Shown here: positions 33,688 through 43,019 of the stretch, one piece after another | How positions within the stretch are numbered: position 1 is the first letter of the stretch | How the letters are laid out: each line of letters starts with the position of its first letter | Assembly: GCA_902789395.1 (NCBI GenBank) | Contig: CADANY010000004.1 | Location: forward strand, 62,001-126,000 | Source of the DNA: an uncultured Bacteroidia bacterium | Lineage (GTDB): Bacteria > Bacteroidota > Bacteroidia > Bacteroidales > UBA932 | Length of the DNA: 64,000 nt | Direction of reading: 5' to 3' | Notes under the pieces: model-generated | Database searches by the model: none | The model's input: only the letters and a program-made list of their open reading frames with translations | What the model was told of the DNA's origin: nothing | Position numbers and translations under genes: made by a program

Positions 33688-36600
33688 TTATTTGCCGGCG
33701 AGGCGCTTGTAAGTCTCGAGGCGGATCTTCGCGAACTCTTCGGTCTTGTCGAGCAACTCCTGTGCCCTGTCGGGGAAGAGCTTATAGAGGGAAGCGAAGC
33801 GGACCTCACCCTTGAGGAAGTCCTGGAACTTCGTCCAGTCAGGCTCCTTGGAGTCGAGCGAGAACGGGTTCTTGTCCGTTCCTTCGAGAGCCGGATTATA
33901 GCGGTAGAGATGCCAGTAACCGCAGTCGACGGCGAGTTTCTCTTCCTTCTGGCTCAGGCCCATGCCCGCCTTCAAACCATGGTTGATACACGGGGAGTAG
34001 GCGATGATCAGGGACGGTCCGTCATAAGCTTCGGCTTCCTTGATCGCATTGAAGTACTGGGCCGGGCTGGCGCCCATCGCAACCTGTGCGACATAGACGT
34101 AGCCATAGCTCATCGCCATCATACCGAGGTCTTTCTTGCGGATCTTCTTGCCGGAAGCGGCGAACTTGGCGATCGCTCCGGCCGGAGTGGCCTTGGAGGA
34201 CTGACCGCCGGTGTTGGAATAGACCTCCGTATCCAGTACGAGGACGTTTACGTTCTCTCCGCTGGCGAGGACATGGTCCAGACCGCCGAAACCGATATCG
34301 TAGGAGGCTCCGTCACCACCGAAGATCCACTGGCTGCGGGCAGGAATGAAGTGCTTGTACTCGCGGAGTTTGGCGTAGACCTCGCAGTCGCACTCGCCGA
34401 GGATCGGTTCGAGCTTGTCAGCAACCTCGCGGGTGATCTTGGCGTCGTTGCGGTTGTCAAGCCAGAGGCGGAAGAGTTCCTTCGCTGCATCCGAAGCGCA
34501 ATCGCAGGCGAGGCCTTTCTCCATCGTCAGGGCGACGGTCTCGCGGGCCCTGTCGGAACCGAGTTTCATACCGAGACCGAACTCGCAGAAGTCCTCGAAG
34601 AGGGAATTGGCCCATGCCGGTCCATGACCCTGGGCGTCCGTGCAGTACGGAGAAGCCGGGAAGGAGGCACCGTAGATCGAAGAGCAACCGGTCGCATTCG
34701 CGATCATCATATGGTCGCCGAAGAGCTGGGTGATGGTCTTGATGTTCGGGGTCTCGCCGCAGCCGGCGCAGGCACCGGAGAACTCGAAGAGCGGCTGTGC
34801 GAACTGGGAGTTCTTCAGGTTGGCGAACTTGTTGACGACATCGCTGCGGTAGCCGATCTTCTTGTGGAGATAGTCAAAGTATTCCTGTTCGTCCTTGTGG
34901 TCGATATAGGAAACCATCTTGAGGGCCTTCTCCGGCTTGGCAAGACAGACGTCTACGCAGTTGCCGCAACCTGTACAGTCATCGACGGAAACGGCGAGGG
35001 CGTATTTGTACTCTTTCAGGACAGCCTTGCCCTGGGCCGTCTTGAGGCCTTCGGGAGCGTTCGCAGCCTCTTCGTCGGTAAGAAGGAACGGACGGATGGC
35101 AGCATGAGGGCAGACGAAGGCGCAGGTGTTGCACTGGATACACTTCTCTGCATCCCAGCTCGGGACGTTGACGGCCACTCCGCGCTTTTCATAAGCGGCG
35201 GTTCCGGCAGGCATCGTTCCGTCTGCATACGGGAAGAGTGCGCTGACCGGGAGGGTGTCGCCGGCCTGGGCGTTGACGATATCAGCGACGTCCTTGACGA
35301 AAGCCGGAGCCAGGCGGTTCTTGCCCGGAGTCTCGAATTTCGCTGTAATCTCAGCCCACTCGGCGGGAACATGGATTTCGGTATACTCACCGCCACGGTC
35401 GACGGCGGCGTAGTTCATATTGACGACGTTTTCGCCCTTCTTTCCGTAGCTCTTGACGATAGCATCCTTCATATACTTGACGGCGTCCTCGTAAGGAATG
35501 ATGCCGGTGATCTTGAAGAAAGCGCTCTGGAGAATCGTATTCGTGCGGTTGCCGAGTCCGATTTCGGCAGCGATCTTGGTCGCGTTGATGATGAAGACGC
35601 GGATGTGCTTGCGTCCGATGATGCCCTTGACGTTATCAGGAATGTTCTTGATCGTCTCTTCTTCGTCCCAAAGGCTGTTCAGAAGGAGGGTGCCGCCTTC
35701 CTTGATGCCCTTCAGTACGTCATACTTGCGGAGATAGGAAGGAACGTGGCAGGCGACGAAGTCAGGCGTGTTGACCAGATACGGCGCCTTGATCGGCTGA
35801 TCGCCGAAACGGAGGTGAGAACAGGTATAGCCGCCGGACTTCTTGGAATCGTAGTCGAAGTATGCCTGGCAGTATTTCTCGGTATGGGAACCGATGATCT
35901 TGATGGTGTTCTTGTTGGCACCGACGGTTCCGTCGCTGCCGAGTCCGTAGAACTTGCATTCGGTCGTTCCGGGCTTGACGATGGAGATTTCGCTCTTGAT
36001 CGGGAGGGACTTGAAGGTAACGTCGTCGACGATGCCGATGGTGAAACCGGCCTTGGGCTCCTTCATCTCAAGGTTGTCATAGACGGCGATGATCTGGGCC
36101 GGCGTGGTATCCTTGGAAGAAAGGCCGTAGCGGCCGCCGAAGATTTGGACGTTGTCCTTGCCCTGGAAAAGGGTCTTGACATCCTGGAAGAGAGGCTCTC
36201 CGAGGGCACCGGGCTCTTTCGTACGGTCGAGAACGGCGATGCGGCGGACACTCTTCGGAAGGACGCTGAAGAAGTATTTCTCGGAGAACGGACGGTAGAG
36301 ATGGACGGTAACGAGACCGTATTTGCGGCCGCGGGTCGCGAGATAATCAATCGTTTCCTTGATGGTTTCGGTTACGGAGCCCATCGCAACGATGATCTTC
36401 TCGGCCGTCGGGTCGCCGTAATATTCGAAGGGACGGTAGCAGCGGCCGGTCAGCTCGCTGATTTCGCCCATGTAGCGGGCAACAATGTCCGGAACTGCCT
36501 CATAGTACTGGTTGCGGGTCTCGGCAGCCTGGAAATAGACGTCTCCGTTCTGGGCGGTACCGCGGGTGACGGGAGCGTCCGGGTTGAGGGCCTTGGCGCG

Positions 36601-37215
36601 GAATGCGGCGAGTGCCTTGGTGGAAACCATGTCGCGGAGCTTGTCCTCGTCGAGGGCCTCGATCTTCTGGATTTCATGGGATGTACGGAATCCATCGAAG
36701 AAATGGAGGAACGGAATGCTCGACTTGATGGCGGACAGGTGGGCGACGGCTGCGATATCCTGGGCTTCCTGGACTGAGCCGGAGGCGATCATCGCGAATC
36801 CCGTCTGGCGGCAGGCCATGACGTCCTGGTGATCGCCGAAGATCGAGAGGGCGTGGGATGCCAGGGCGCGGGCCGATACATGGAAAACGGTCGGGAGCAT
36901 CTCGCCGGCGATTTTGTACATATTCGGAATCATCAGGAGAAGCCCCTGGGAAGCCGTGAAGGTCGAGGTCAGGACACCCGCCTGGAGGGAACCGTGAACG
37001 GCACCGGAGGCGCCTCCCTCACTCTGCATTTCAGTCACTTTGACCGTTTCGCCCCAAAGGTTCTTCTTTCCGTGGGCGGCCCATTCGTCGATGTTCTCGG
37101 CCATGGTGGAGGAAGGCGTGATAGGGTAGATAGCGGCATGCTCGCTGAACAGATAAGCGATGTTGGAAGCCGCGTAGTTACCGTCACAGGTAATGAATTT
37201 CTTTTCGTTAGCCAT
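33688..37215 (-). CDS. nifJ: Pyruvate:ferredoxin (flavodoxin) oxidoreductase
   Basis: A 1175-residue single-chain PFOR. Domain I has YPITPSSTMAENIDEWA for pyruvate and TPP contact. A ferredoxin-like insert carries two 4Fe-4S motifs (CIQCNTCAFVCP and CTGCGNCVDVCLAKP). The proximal-cluster CAGCGE follows, and the TPP-binding domain has GGDGASYDIGFGGLDH with EVYSNTGGQ. It decarboxylates pyruvate to acetyl-CoA, CO2 and reduced ferredoxin, a central anaerobic reaction. It lies 27 bases behind fabD with no promoter between, so the two are likely co-transcribed. Confidence 0.97.
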   Translation of the reverse strand: MANEKKFITCDGNYAASNIAYLFSEHAAIYPITPSSTMAENIDEWAAHGKKNLWGETVKVTEMQSEGGASGAVHGSLQAGVLTSTFTASQGLLLMIPNMYKIAGEMLPTVFHVSARALASHALSIFGDHQDVMACRQTGFAMIASGSVQEAQDIAAVAHLSAIKSSIPFLHFFDGFRTSHEIQKIEALDEDKLRDMVSTKALAAFRAKALNPDAPVTRGTAQNGDVYFQAAETRNQYYEAVPDIVARYMGEISELTGRCYRPFEYYGDPTAEKIIVAMGSVTETIKETIDYLATRGRKYGLVTVHLYRPFSEKYFFSVLPKSVRRIAVLDRTKEPGALGEPLFQDVKTLFQGKDNVQIFGGRYGLSSKDTTPAQIIAVYDNLEMKEPKAGFTIGIVDDVTFKSLPIKSEISIVKPGTTECKFYGLGSDGTVGANKNTIKIIGSHTEKYCQAYFDYDSKKSGGYTCSHLRFGDQPIKAPYLVNTPDFVACHVPSYLRKYDVLKGIKEGGTLLLNSLWDEEETIKNIPDNVKGIIGRKHIRVFIINATKIAAEIGLGNRTNTILQSAFFKITGIIPYEDAVKYMKDAIVKSYGKKGENVVNMNYAAVDRGGEYTEIHVPAEWAEITAKFETPGKNRLAPAFVKDVADIVNAQAGDTLPVSALFPYADGTMPAGTAAYEKRGVAVNVPSWDAEKCIQCNTCAFVCPHAAIRPFLLTDEEAANAPEGLKTAQGKAVLKEYKYALAVSVDDCTGCGNCVDVCLAKPEKALKMVSYIDHKDEQEYFDYLHKKIGYRSDVVNKFANLKNSQFAQPLFEFSGACAGCGETPNIKTITQLFGDHMMIANATGCSSIYGASFPASPYCTDAQGHGPAWANSLFEDFCEFGLGMKLGSDRARETVALTMEKGLACDCASDAAKELFRLWLDNRNDAKITREVADKLEPILGECDCEVYAKLREYKHFIPARSQWIFGGDGASYDIGFGGLDHVLASGENVNVLVLDTEVYSNTGGQSSKATPAGAIAKFAASGKKIRKKDLGMMAMSYGYVYVAQVAMGASPAQYFNAIKEAEAYDGPSLIIAYSPCINHGLKAGMGLSQKEEKLAVDCGYWHLYRYNPALEGTDKNPFSLDSKEPDWTKFQDFLKGEVRFASLYKLFPDRAQELLDKTEEFAKIRLETYKRLAGK

Positions 37216-37242
37216 AAAAAAAATTATTAATGTTGTTATTAA

Positions 37243-38127
37243 TTATTCGGATAGTCCTTCGATGGTGACACTTCCTCCGGAAATCCGCTTGACGAGCCCC
37301 TGAAGGACGGTTCCAGGACCGATTTCGAGGAATTCGCCGGCCCCGTCCGCAATCATGTTCCGGACGGTCTGTGTCCAAAGGACGGGAGAGGTCAGCTGGA
37401 GGAGGAGGTTATGCTTGATTGTAGCCGGGTCCTTGGTCGGAGCGGCCGTCACATTCTGGTAGACCGGGCAGGAGGGGGCAAGGAAAGGCGTCTGTTCGAT
37501 GGCCTTTCCGAGTTCGACCCGTGCGGGCTCCATGAGCGGGGAGTGGAAGGCGCCGCTGACGCTCAGCGGGAGGGCTCGCTTGGCACCGGCTTCTTTCAGT
37601 TTCGCGCAGGCTTCTTCGACGGCCGGGCGCTCGCCGGAGATGACAACTTGGCCATCGCTGTTGTAATTGGCAGGGATGACGATTCCGCCGCAGCCCTGAC
37701 AGATCAGTTCGACCGTGTCGTCGGGAAGACCGATGATAGCGGCCATGGTTCCGGGGACTTTCTCGCAGCATTTCTGCATGGCGGATGCGCGGATGGCGAC
37801 AAGCCTGAGGGCATCTTCGAAAGACATGGCTCCGGCGACCGCCAGTGCGGAAAACTCGCCGAGACTGTGTCCCGCTACCATATCCGGCTGCCCGATGCCC
37901 CTGCAAAGGGCGAGAACGACACTGTGCAGGAAAACGGCAGGCTGGGTAACCTTCGTCTCCTTCAGGTCCTCGGCGGTTCCGTCGAACATCACGTCCGTAA
38001 TGCGGAACCCGAGGATGTCGTTGGCCTGCTCCAGCAGGGAGCGGCCTCTCTCGGAAGTTTCATATATGGACTTGGCCATTCCCGGGAACTGGGATCCCTG
38101 GCCGGGGAATATATAAGCTTTCGCCAT
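37243..38127 (-). CDS. fabD: Malonyl-CoA:ACP transacylase
   Basis: A 294-residue FabD. Motifs are FPGQGSQFPGM at the N-terminus, the nucleophile GHSLGEFSAL (Ser near residue 90), the conserved Arg-containing region around residue 115 (LVAIRASAMQ), and the catalytic His in SGAFHSPLM. It transfers malonyl from CoA to ACP for fatty-acid synthesis. A promoter with -7 box TATCTTTG lies 21 bases before the ATG. It is followed at 27 bases by nifJ, an arrangement joining acetyl-CoA production to an early fatty-acid step. Confidence 0.96.
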   Translation of the reverse strand: MAKAYIFPGQGSQFPGMAKSIYETSERGRSLLEQANDILGFRITDVMFDGTAEDLKETKVTQPAVFLHSVVLALCRGIGQPDMVAGHSLGEFSALAVAGAMSFEDALRLVAIRASAMQKCCEKVPGTMAAIIGLPDDTVELICQGCGGIVIPANYNSDGQVVISGERPAVEEACAKLKEAGAKRALPLSVSGAFHSPLMEPARVELGKAIEQTPFLAPSCPVYQNVTAAPTKDPATIKHNLLLQLTSPVLWTQTVRNMIADGAGEFLEIGPGTVLQGLVKRISGGSVTIEGLSE

Positions 38128-38148
38128 AAATACGTTTCAATATTCTTA

Positions 38149-38180
38149 CAAAGATAATGAATTATACGCACTTTTCCAAG
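38149..38180 (-). promoter_or_regulatory. Promoter of fabD-nifJ
   Basis: On the minus strand TATCTTTG (38156-38149) is the -7 box, with CTTG (38180-38177) 20 bases upstream, one base off TTTG. The remaining intergenic stretch to the pckA terminator shows only a weak 6-base hairpin (38259-38276). Confidence 0.5.
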
Positions 38181-38295
38181 GAAAGCGACTTTTCTTGCAT
38201 TTTAACGGCAGATACCGTACCTTTAGCCCCAAATGAATTCTCCGAAAGGCAGAGAGCGTATCCGTTTATTCGGATAATAGTAGCGCTCAGATTCT

Positions 38296-38334
38296 AAAAA
38301 AAGATGCCTGGCTCAATTGCCAGGCATCTTTTTT
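38296..38334 (-). terminator. Bidirectional terminator after pckA
   Basis: A 16-base perfect stem (A-run, GATGCCTGGC at 38303-38312, loop TCAATT, GCCAGGCATC at 38319-38328, T-run). It lies about 20 bases past the pckA stop on the minus strand and is flanked by A and T tracts, so it could stop transcription in either direction. Confidence 0.88.
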
Positions 38335-38354
38335 CAATCAATTGAGATACGATC

Positions 38355-39971
38355 CTAGAGCTGCGGGCCAGCCTTGACGAGGGCCTTTCCGGCGCGGTTG
38401 GATTCGTATTTGTGGAAGTTCTTGATGAAACGTCCGGCGAGATCCTTTGCCTTGTCGTCCCAGTCTTTCGCGTTCTTATAGGTGTCGCGCGGATCGAGGA
38501 TGCCGGTGTCGACGCCTTCGAGGACGGTCGGAACTTCGAAATTGAAGTAAGGGATCATCTTGGTCGGAGCCTTGTCGATCGAACCGTTGAGGATCGCGTC
38601 GATGATGCCGCGGGTGTCACGGATGGAGATACGCTTTCCGGTACCGTTCCAGCCGGTATTGACGAGGTAAGCCTTGGCGCCGCTCTTCTTCATCTTCTTG
38701 ACGAGTTCCTCGGCGTACTTGGTCGGATGGAGCTCAAGGAAGGCCTGGCCGAAGCAGGCGGAGAAGGTCGGAGTCGGCTCGGTGATACCGCGTTCCGTAC
38801 CGGCAAGTTTGGCCGTGAAACCGGAGAGGAAGTAATACTTCGTCTGCTCAGGGGTCAGGATGCTTACCGGAGGAAGGACACCGAATGCATCGGCGCTGAG
38901 GAAGATAACCTGCTTCGCTGCGGGTCCGTGGCTTTCCGGACGGACGATCTTCTCAATATGATAGATCGGATAGCTGACGCGGGTATTCTCGGTGACGGAC
39001 TTGTCATTGAAATCAATCTTGCCGTTGGCATCGACGGTTACGTTCTCAAGGAGAGCGTCGCGGTGGATGGCGTTGTAGATATCCGGCTCAGATTCCTTGT
39101 CGAGTTTGATGACCTTGGCATAGCAGCCGCCTTCGAAGTTGAAGACGCCCTTGTTGTCCCAGCCGTGCTCGTCGTCGCCGATGAGGAGACGCTTCGGATC
39201 CGTGGAGAGGGTCGTCTTGCCGGTTCCGGAGAGACCGAAGAAGATAGCGGTATTCTCACCGTTCATGTCCGTGTTGGCGGAGCAGTGCATCGCGGCGATG
39301 CCCTTGAGCGGGAGGTAGTAGTTCATCATGGAGAACATACCCTTCTTCATCTCACCGCCGTACCAGGTGTTGAGGATAACCTGTTCGCGGGAGGTAACGT
39401 TGAAGGCAACGCAGGTGTCGCTGCGGAGGCCGAGTTCGGCATAGTTGTCGACTTTGGCCTTGGAGGCGCAGTATACGACGAAATCAGGCTCCTGGTCGAA
39501 TTCCTTCTGGTTCTTCGGACGGATGAACATGTTGGTGACGAAGTGGGCCTGCCATGCAACTTCCATGATGAAACGGACCTTCATGCGGGTATCAGCGTGG
39601 GTTCCGCAGAAACCGTCGACGACGAACAGACGCTTGCCGCTGAGCTGCTTCTGGGCAAGTTTCTTGACCTCTTTCCAGGTCTTCTCGGTCATTTTGTGGT
39701 TGTCGTTCGGATATTCTTCCGTTGTCCACCAGATCTCTCCGGGAGCGCCTTCCTTGGTCGTTTTGTCATAGACGATGTATTTGTCTTTCGGGGAGCGGCC
39801 GGTATAGATGCCGGTCATTACGTTGATCGCGCCGAGCTCGGTTACCTGGCCTTTGTCGTAGCCTTCGAGACCGGGTTTCGTCTCCTCGTTGTAAAGAACT
39901 TCGTAGGTCGGGTTGTAGAGGATTTCCTTCACGCCCTTGATTCCGTACTTGGTCAAATCGATGTTTGCCAT
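38355..39971 (-). CDS. pckA: Phosphoenolpyruvate carboxykinase (ATP)
   Basis: A 538-residue ATP-type PEPCK. The P-loop is [11 protein letters not shown]. The substrate/metal region includes [10 protein letters not shown]-like residues ([17 protein letters not shown]) and the kinase-2 motif LIGDDEHGW. It interconverts oxaloacetate and PEP with CO2; in succinate-producing Bacteroidales it usually runs toward oxaloacetate, fixing CO2 and making ATP. It is a single-gene unit with a promoter upstream (40028-40059) and a strong terminator downstream. Confidence 0.97.
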   Translation of the reverse strand: MANIDLTKYGIKGVKEILYNPTYEVLYNEETKPGLEGYDKGQVTELGAINVMTGIYTGRSPKDKYIVYDKTTKEGAPGEIWWTTEEYPNDNHKMTEKTWKEVKKLAQKQLSGKRLFVVDGFCGTHADTRMKVRFIMEVAWQAHFVTNMFIRPKNQKEFDQEPDFVVYCASKAKVDNYAELGLRSDTCVAFNVTSREQVILNTWYGGEMKKGMFSMMNYYLPLKGIAAMHCSANTDMNGENTAIFFGLSGTGKTTLSTDPKRLLIGDDEHGWDNKGVFNFEGGCYAKVIKLDKESEPDIYNAIHRDALLENVTVDANGKIDFNDKSVTENTRVSYPIYHIEKIVRPESHGPAAKQVIFLSADAFGVLPPVSILTPEQTKYYFLSGFTAKLAGTERGITEPTPTFSACFGQAFLELHPTKYAEELVKKMKKSGAKAYLVNTGWNGTGKRISIRDTRGIIDAILNGSIDKAPTKMIPYFNFEVPTVLEGVDTGILDPRDTYKNAKDWDDKAKDLAGRFIKNFHKYESNRAGKALVKAGPQL

Positions 39972-40027
39972 GATGTGTGATTTATTTAAAAAGTTTGACT
40001 AAAATATCATTCTTCTAAAAAGCGGTG

Positions 40028-40059
40028 CAAAAATACTGAATTATTGCTACTTTTGCAAT
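40028..40059 (-). promoter_or_regulatory. Promoter of pckA
   Basis: The minus strand reads TATTTTTG (40035-40028) with ATTG (40059-40056) 20 bases upstream, one base off TTTG. The leader to the ATG at 39971 would be about 55 bases. Confidence 0.5.
40048..40055 (+). promoter_or_regulatory. -7 promoter box likely serving recQ
   Basis: TACTTTTG matches TAnnTTTG. The leader to the recQ ATG at 40173 would be about 115 bases and would begin at the edge of an inverted repeat (40060-40091). It overlaps the pckA promoter on the other strand. Confidence 0.4.
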
Positions 40060-40091
40060 CATAAAAAATAGGGATTTCCCATTTTTTTATG
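40060..40091. repeat. Inverted repeat in the recQ 5' region
   Basis: CATAAAAAATAGGG (40060-40073) and CCCATTTTTTTATG (40078-40091) pair over 12 of 14 positions around a 4-base loop. It starts where transcription from the recQ -7 box should begin. It could be a regulator site or an attenuator; the sequence does not decide. Confidence 0.45.
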
Positions 40092-40172
40092 ATCGCGGAA
40101 TCTGCTGCAAATTACTTGCCACCGGAATCCTGCCGGAAGCAAATTTTTTAAATTTTTGAAAAACAATGTCAA

Positions 40173-42050
40173 ATGACGCCGAATGAGGTCCTGAAGCACT
40201 ATTGGGGGTATGAGCGTTTCCGGCCGATGCAGGAAGAAATCATCGCGGAAGCCTTGTCCGGGAAGGATCTTCTCGCCATCCTCCCGACAGGAGGCGGGAA
40301 GTCCGTATGCTTCCAGGTGCCGTCCCTGCTCCGCGATGGGATTACGCTGGTCATTACCCCGCTCATCGCCCTGATGCGGGATCAGGTGAGGAACCTCTCG
40401 CAGCGGGGGATCCGGGCGCTTTGTGTCCATGCCGGGATGTCCCGGAAAGAAGTGGACCTTGCCCTGAACAATGCGGCTTACGGCGATTATAAATTCCTCT
40501 ATCTTTCTCCGGAGCGTCTGTCGACCCCTCTTTTCCTGAATTATATCCGGGTGATGAAAGTTGCCTATCTGGTTGTCGACGAGGCGCATTGTATTTCTCA
40601 GTGGGGCTATGATTTCCGGCCGGATTATCTTCGGATCGGAGAACTCCGGAAAGTTGTTGACGCGCCGCTGCTTGCCTTGACGGCGACGGCTACGCCGGTT
40701 GTGGCGGAGGATATCATGGACCGGCTGGGATTCCGGGAGAAGAATCTGCTCCGAAGCGGTTTCGAGCGTCCGAACCTTTCCTATATCGTCCGGGAGTGCG
40801 AGGATAAGAACGGCCAGCTCCTTTCCGTTTTCAACGGCGTCCCCGGTACGGGAATCGTGTACGTGAGAAACCGGAAAAAGACGGAAGAGCTGTCGGCCTT
40901 CCTGACCTCCGCCGGTTTTTCCTCATCCTTCTACCATGCCGGGCTTTCGGCGGATGTCCGTTCCTCCCGCCAGGAAGACTGGATTTCCGGAAAGACGCGG
41001 ATCATGGTCTGTACCAATGCTTTCGGGATGGGAATCGACAAGCCGGACGTGCGGACCGTGGTCCATTACGACCTCCCCGACTCGCCGGAGGCGTATTTCC
41101 AGGAGGCGGGCCGCGGCGGCCGGGACGGAAAACGCAGTTATGCCGTTCTTTTATGGAACGGAACGGATCTGAAACGGCTCAATCAGATTGAATCGGTCTC
41201 GTTCCCTTCCCTGGAGTATATAGAAGACATCTATCAGAAGATGCACCTTTTCTTCGAGATCCCTTATGACACCGGGACCGGCCGTCAGCTGAAACTGGAT
41301 TTCGGGGCCTTCTGCCGCCGGTTCAACCTGCAGGAATCGCCTGCTTTCCATGCCATCCGCTATATCGGCCAGGAGGGTCACTGGACCTTTACCGAGGACC
41401 TGGATATCAAGACGCGGGTCCAGATTATCGTCGACAGACGGGTGCTCTACGAAGTTGAACTTCCGGATCCGAAAATGCCGGTCGTCCTGGAGATCCTGAT
41501 GCGGCGCTATACGGGGCTCTTCTCTTTTCCCGTTCCGGTTGAGGAGGATTACGTCGCCGAGCGGGCCGGCCTTTCGATCCCTGCCCTCCGGCAGGTCCTG
41601 TACAATCTCGCCCTGGAGCATCTCATCAAGTATATTCCCGCCGACCGGGCGGATGTTGTCTATCTCCATCATGACCGCCTCCGGCCGGGCAATGTCCAAC
41701 TTTCCCCGAAACGGCATGCCATGCTGCGGGATGCCTATCGGGCCCGGAAGGAAGCGATGGTCTCGTATGTGACGGAAGATGAAGAGTGTCGGGAGCGCTT
41801 CCTGCTGCGGTATTTCGGCCAGGAGTCGGGTTCGGACTGCGGGCACTGCGACGTCTGCCGGAGCCGGGTCCGCACCCGGAAAGAGACGGAAGAGCGCATC
41901 GTCGCCTGGGTCCATGGAAAGGGAGGAGCCTATACCCTTCGTGACCTGACCGCAACCTTCGGGAATCCCGCGGCGGAAAACGATTCGGACTTTCTCCGGA
42001 TCCTCCGCGAACTGATCGACCGCGGAGCCGTCCCGCCCTATTCCGACTGA
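40173..42050 (+). CDS. recQ: ATP-dependent DNA helicase RecQ
   Basis: A 625-residue SF2 helicase. Walker A is LPTGGGKSVCFQ, the DEAH box VVDEAHCISQWG, motif VI EAGRGGRDGK, and the zinc-binding part has CRERFLLRYF with CGHCDVCR. A winged-helix RQC-like region follows; no clear HRDC domain is present, as in many short Bacteroidetes RecQ proteins. It unwinds 3'-tailed DNA in recombination and replication repair. The long leader has an inverted repeat. A structured repeat element follows its stop by 12 bases and probably ends the transcript. Confidence 0.95.
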   Translation: MTPNEVLKHYWGYERFRPMQEEIIAEALSGKDLLAILPTGGGKSVCFQVPSLLRDGITLVITPLIALMRDQVRNLSQRGIRALCVHAGMSRKEVDLALNNAAYGDYKFLYLSPERLSTPLFLNYIRVMKVAYLVVDEAHCISQWGYDFRPDYLRIGELRKVVDAPLLALTATATPVVAEDIMDRLGFREKNLLRSGFERPNLSYIVRECEDKNGQLLSVFNGVPGTGIVYVRNRKKTEELSAFLTSAGFSSSFYHAGLSADVRSSRQEDWISGKTRIMVCTNAFGMGIDKPDVRTVVHYDLPDSPEAYFQEAGRGGRDGKRSYAVLLWNGTDLKRLNQIESVSFPSLEYIEDIYQKMHLFFEIPYDTGTGRQLKLDFGAFCRRFNLQESPAFHAIRYIGQEGHWTFTEDLDIKTRVQIIVDRRVLYEVELPDPKMPVVLEILMRRYTGLFSFPVPVEEDYVAERAGLSIPALRQVLYNLALEHLIKYIPADRADVVYLHHDRLRPGNVQLSPKRHAMLRDAYRARKEAMVSYVTEDEECRERFLLRYFGQESGSDCGHCDVCRSRVRTRKETEERIVAWVHGKGGAYTLRDLTATFGNPAAENDSDFLRILRELIDRGAVPPYSD

Positions 42051-42062
42051 TCTCTCTTTCTA

Positions 42063-42175
42063 CCGGATAAGGGTATCCCCTCTGAAACCTATGCCACCCT
42101 CGGCACTATAAGAGGGAGGGGCCCTTTAGGGAAGGGCCGCGAAGCGGCGGTTTCAGAGGGGATACCCTTATCCGG
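42063..42175 (+). repeat. Structured intergenic repeat, copy 1
   Basis: A 113-base element between convergent recQ and the glycerophosphodiesterase gene. The ends form a perfect 26-base inverted repeat (42063-42088 with 42150-42175; CCGGATAAGGGTATCCCC begins it). The 61-base interior (42089-42149) folds into three hairpins: TGCC/GGCA, GGCCCTT/AAGGGCC and CCGC/GCGG. The interior is 55/61 identical to the reverse complement of 53990-54050, while the outer stems have different sequences. It probably acts at least as a bidirectional terminator. No coding capacity was seen. Confidence 0.85.
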
Positions 42176-42189
42176 GATGGAACGGGAGC

Positions 42190-42990
42190 TTAGTTGCGGA
42201 GTTCGCGCTCGCCGAGGATCTGCCGGACGAGTTCGGGCTCATTGGTCGTAATGCAGTCGACGCCGCAATCAATCATCGCCCGGATATCCTCTTCCTTATT
42301 GACCGTCCAGACGTTGACGCTCATCCCGAGATCGTGGGCCTCCTTGACCCATTCCGGGTGGGCATAGAAATGCTTCATGTGGTAGTCGATACCATTGATG
42401 CCCATCTTTTTCAGTTCTGCCGGAGCGATATCTCCGTTGAGATACTGGTTCGTAAAGCCGGGAGCTTTCGTTACCAGGGTCTGGCAGATATGGAGGCTGA
42501 AAGAAATGAAAATGCATCGTTCAGGAATGAAAAGACCCCTTTTCTGAAGGGCGGCGATGACCTTGTCGGTCATCTCGTCTTCGCGCTCAGGGCTGTATTG
42601 TTTTTTCAACTCGACGACAAGGACGGTCTTGTCATTGAGCTTACCCTGGTCAAGGTAAGCGTCGATCGTAGGGATCGCTTCGCCGTCCTGAAGCCGGAAA
42701 GCAGCGAATGCGCTGAGTGGATTCGTCTGGATATCAATGCCTTCATGCGAACGGTCATGATGGACAAGGACCTGTCCGTCACTGGTCAGGTGAAGGTCGA
42801 ACTCACTGCCCCAAAGGCCCATATCCTGGGCTTTCTTGAGCGCAGCGAGGGAATTTTGCGCTCCGTTCGCTTCTTCGGACTGCCATACGCCGCGGTGGGC
42901 GGTGATGGCGACTTTATGCTGGGCGGAAACACAGGTACATGCGGCGAGAAGAGCTGCCGTAAAGATCATTTTTCTGAATGTGGTCGACAT
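42190..42990 (-). CDS. Secreted glycerophosphodiester phosphodiesterase
   Basis: A 266-residue GDPD-family protein with a signal peptide (MIFTAALLAACTCVSAQ region). Catalytic features are ITAHRGVW with the HRG motif, EFDLHLTSDGQVLVHHD with acidic metal ligands and His, and a C-terminal VWTVNKEEDI typical of the family. It should hydrolyse glycerophosphodiesters from phospholipid headgroups or teichoic-like polymers to glycerol-3-phosphate and an alcohol in the periplasm. A -7 box lies at 43012-43019. Confidence 0.92.
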   Translation of the reverse strand: MSTTFRKMIFTAALLAACTCVSAQHKVAITAHRGVWQSEEANGAQNSLAALKKAQDMGLWGSEFDLHLTSDGQVLVHHDRSHEGIDIQTNPLSAFAAFRLQDGEAIPTIDAYLDQGKLNDKTVLVVELKKQYSPEREDEMTDKVIAALQKRGLFIPERCIFISFSLHICQTLVTKAPGFTNQYLNGDIAPAELKKMGINGIDYHMKHFYAHPEWVKEAHDLGMSVNVWTVNKEEDIRAMIDCGVDCITTNEPELVRQILGERELRN

Positions 42991-43011
42991 ATTGGTTGTG
43001 TTTTGTTTTTA

Positions 43012-43019
43012 CAAAATTA
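43012..43019 (-). promoter_or_regulatory. -7 promoter box of the glycerophosphodiesterase gene
   Basis: The minus strand reads TAATTTTG (TAnnTTTG), 21 bases before the ATG at 42990. No good -33 box is visible. Confidence 0.4.

Noticed and set aside
33910-36777. A 955-codon open frame on the plus strand opposite nifJ
   Set aside because: It mirrors the nifJ codon pattern, its translation has no recognisable domain and is biased in composition, and nifJ on the other strand is certain.
38259-38276. Small hairpin TATCCG/CGGATA upstream of fabD
   Set aside because: Only six pairs and no T-run; too weak to call a terminator or regulatory element.
38412-39980. A 522-codon open frame opposite pckA
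   Set aside because: Antisense shadow of a well-defined gene, with repetitive Val/Gly/Asp-rich translation and no promoter.
42089-42149. The G-rich GGGAGGGGCCC stretch as a possible G-quadruplex
   Set aside because: The strands pair into clear hairpins in both copies, and the compensatory change supports duplex stems rather than a quadruplex.
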